Origin: Aedes albopictus
Taxonomy: Eukaryota > Arthropoda > Insecta > Diptera > Culicidae
Assembly (NCBI RefSeq): GCF_035046485.1
Contig: NC_085138.1
Span: 360,347,238 to 360,411,237 of the forward strand
Direction of reading: 5' to 3'
Length of the DNA: 64,000 bases
Under the pieces are notes generated by a model, which was not told the origin of the DNA, made no database searches, and saw only the letters and a program-made list of their open reading frames with translations. The number at the start of each line of letters is the position of its first letter. The first letter of the stretch is position 1. Positions 63,860 through 64,000 of this stretch are shown here, one piece after another. The position numbers and the translations under genes were made by a program.

Positions 63860-64000
63860 TAGGGTTCCACGTTATTTGACGCCATTTGGCCGAGTTCAAT
63901 TTGGCCGAACGCCATTTTATCCGAAAGGATCATTTTCCCGAATGCCGTTTGGCCGAAAAATGAATGATGGACTTAAGTGATCATGCAAATGTTCCCCGCA
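63860..64000 (+). repeat. ATTTGGCCGAA-type repeat, cut by the window end
   Basis: CCATTTGGCCGAGTTC, AATTTGGCCGAACGCC and CCGTTTGGCCGAAAAATG are three near-copies of one motif. It is probably an element terminus that continues beyond the window. Confidence 0.65.

Overview
This window looks like mosquito chromosomal DNA from a culicine of the Aedes type. The evidence is indirect: tRNA-headed SINEs of the Feilai kind, a Loa/I-group LINE with an RNase H domain, an R1-type LINE remnant, a Penelope-like element, many TTAA- and TA-flanked MITEs, and kilobases of 12/24-bp degenerate repeats of the kind common in large Aedes genomes. I found no host protein-coding exon, rRNA or genuine tRNA gene. The window reads as intergenic or intronic DNA dominated by layered transposons.

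Left part (1-15 kb): SINEs; a Helitron-like element split by a mariner-type MITE; a solo LTR with TSD GCACA; several TTAA-flanked MITEs; a Penelope-type terminal hairpin; and a 1.5-kb non-autonomous hAT element with 8-bp TSD CCCTAGAT that carries three younger insertions. A second Helitron-like copy, a 558-bp foldback palindrome and the 3' end of a LINE follow.

Middle-left (15-33 kb): a low-repeat GC-richer stretch, a Feilai-like SINE, a nearly complete but frameshifted Loa/I-group LINE (minus strand), an R1-type LINE remnant (minus strand) and a ~190-bp degenerate satellite. Next is an old LINE (plus strand) into which a young non-autonomous LTR retrotransposon inserted (27116-29472; two 240-bp LTRs, TSD ACTAC, PBS and PPT on the minus strand). 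Its interior is an 11-copy 79-bp tandem array in place of gag/pol. The old LINE also carries a SINE.

Middle-right (33-53 kb): two related elements that share a head module but carry different internal satellites (~152 bp versus ~130 bp). Beyond them lie long degenerate arrays of three kinds: A (24-bp GAATTCC-type), B (12-bp GTTTCAGGGG-type) and C (~85-bp, rich in perfect GAAnnTTC alternations like heat-shock elements). Array A is interrupted by a Penelope-like element with YVDD reverse transcriptase and GIY-YIG endonuclease, flanked by a 12-bp TSD, and by a 5'-truncated LINE tail.

Right part (53-64 kb): a near-perfect 204-bp palindrome, a low-repeat island, and a Jockey/CR1-type LINE (plus strand) interrupted by a 239-bp Penelope-type hairpin with a 14-bp TSD. 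The LINE lies between two arms of an inverted repeat. The window ends in an approximately 1.8-kb foldback element interrupted by two SINEs.

No gene set works together as a pathway. The functional content is retrotransposon enzymes (endonuclease, reverse transcriptase, RNase H), almost all disrupted, plus structured non-coding termini. The observations most worth testing are hammerhead-like cores shared by three Penelope-type families, the LTR element that carries a satellite, and the heat-shock-element-like array.
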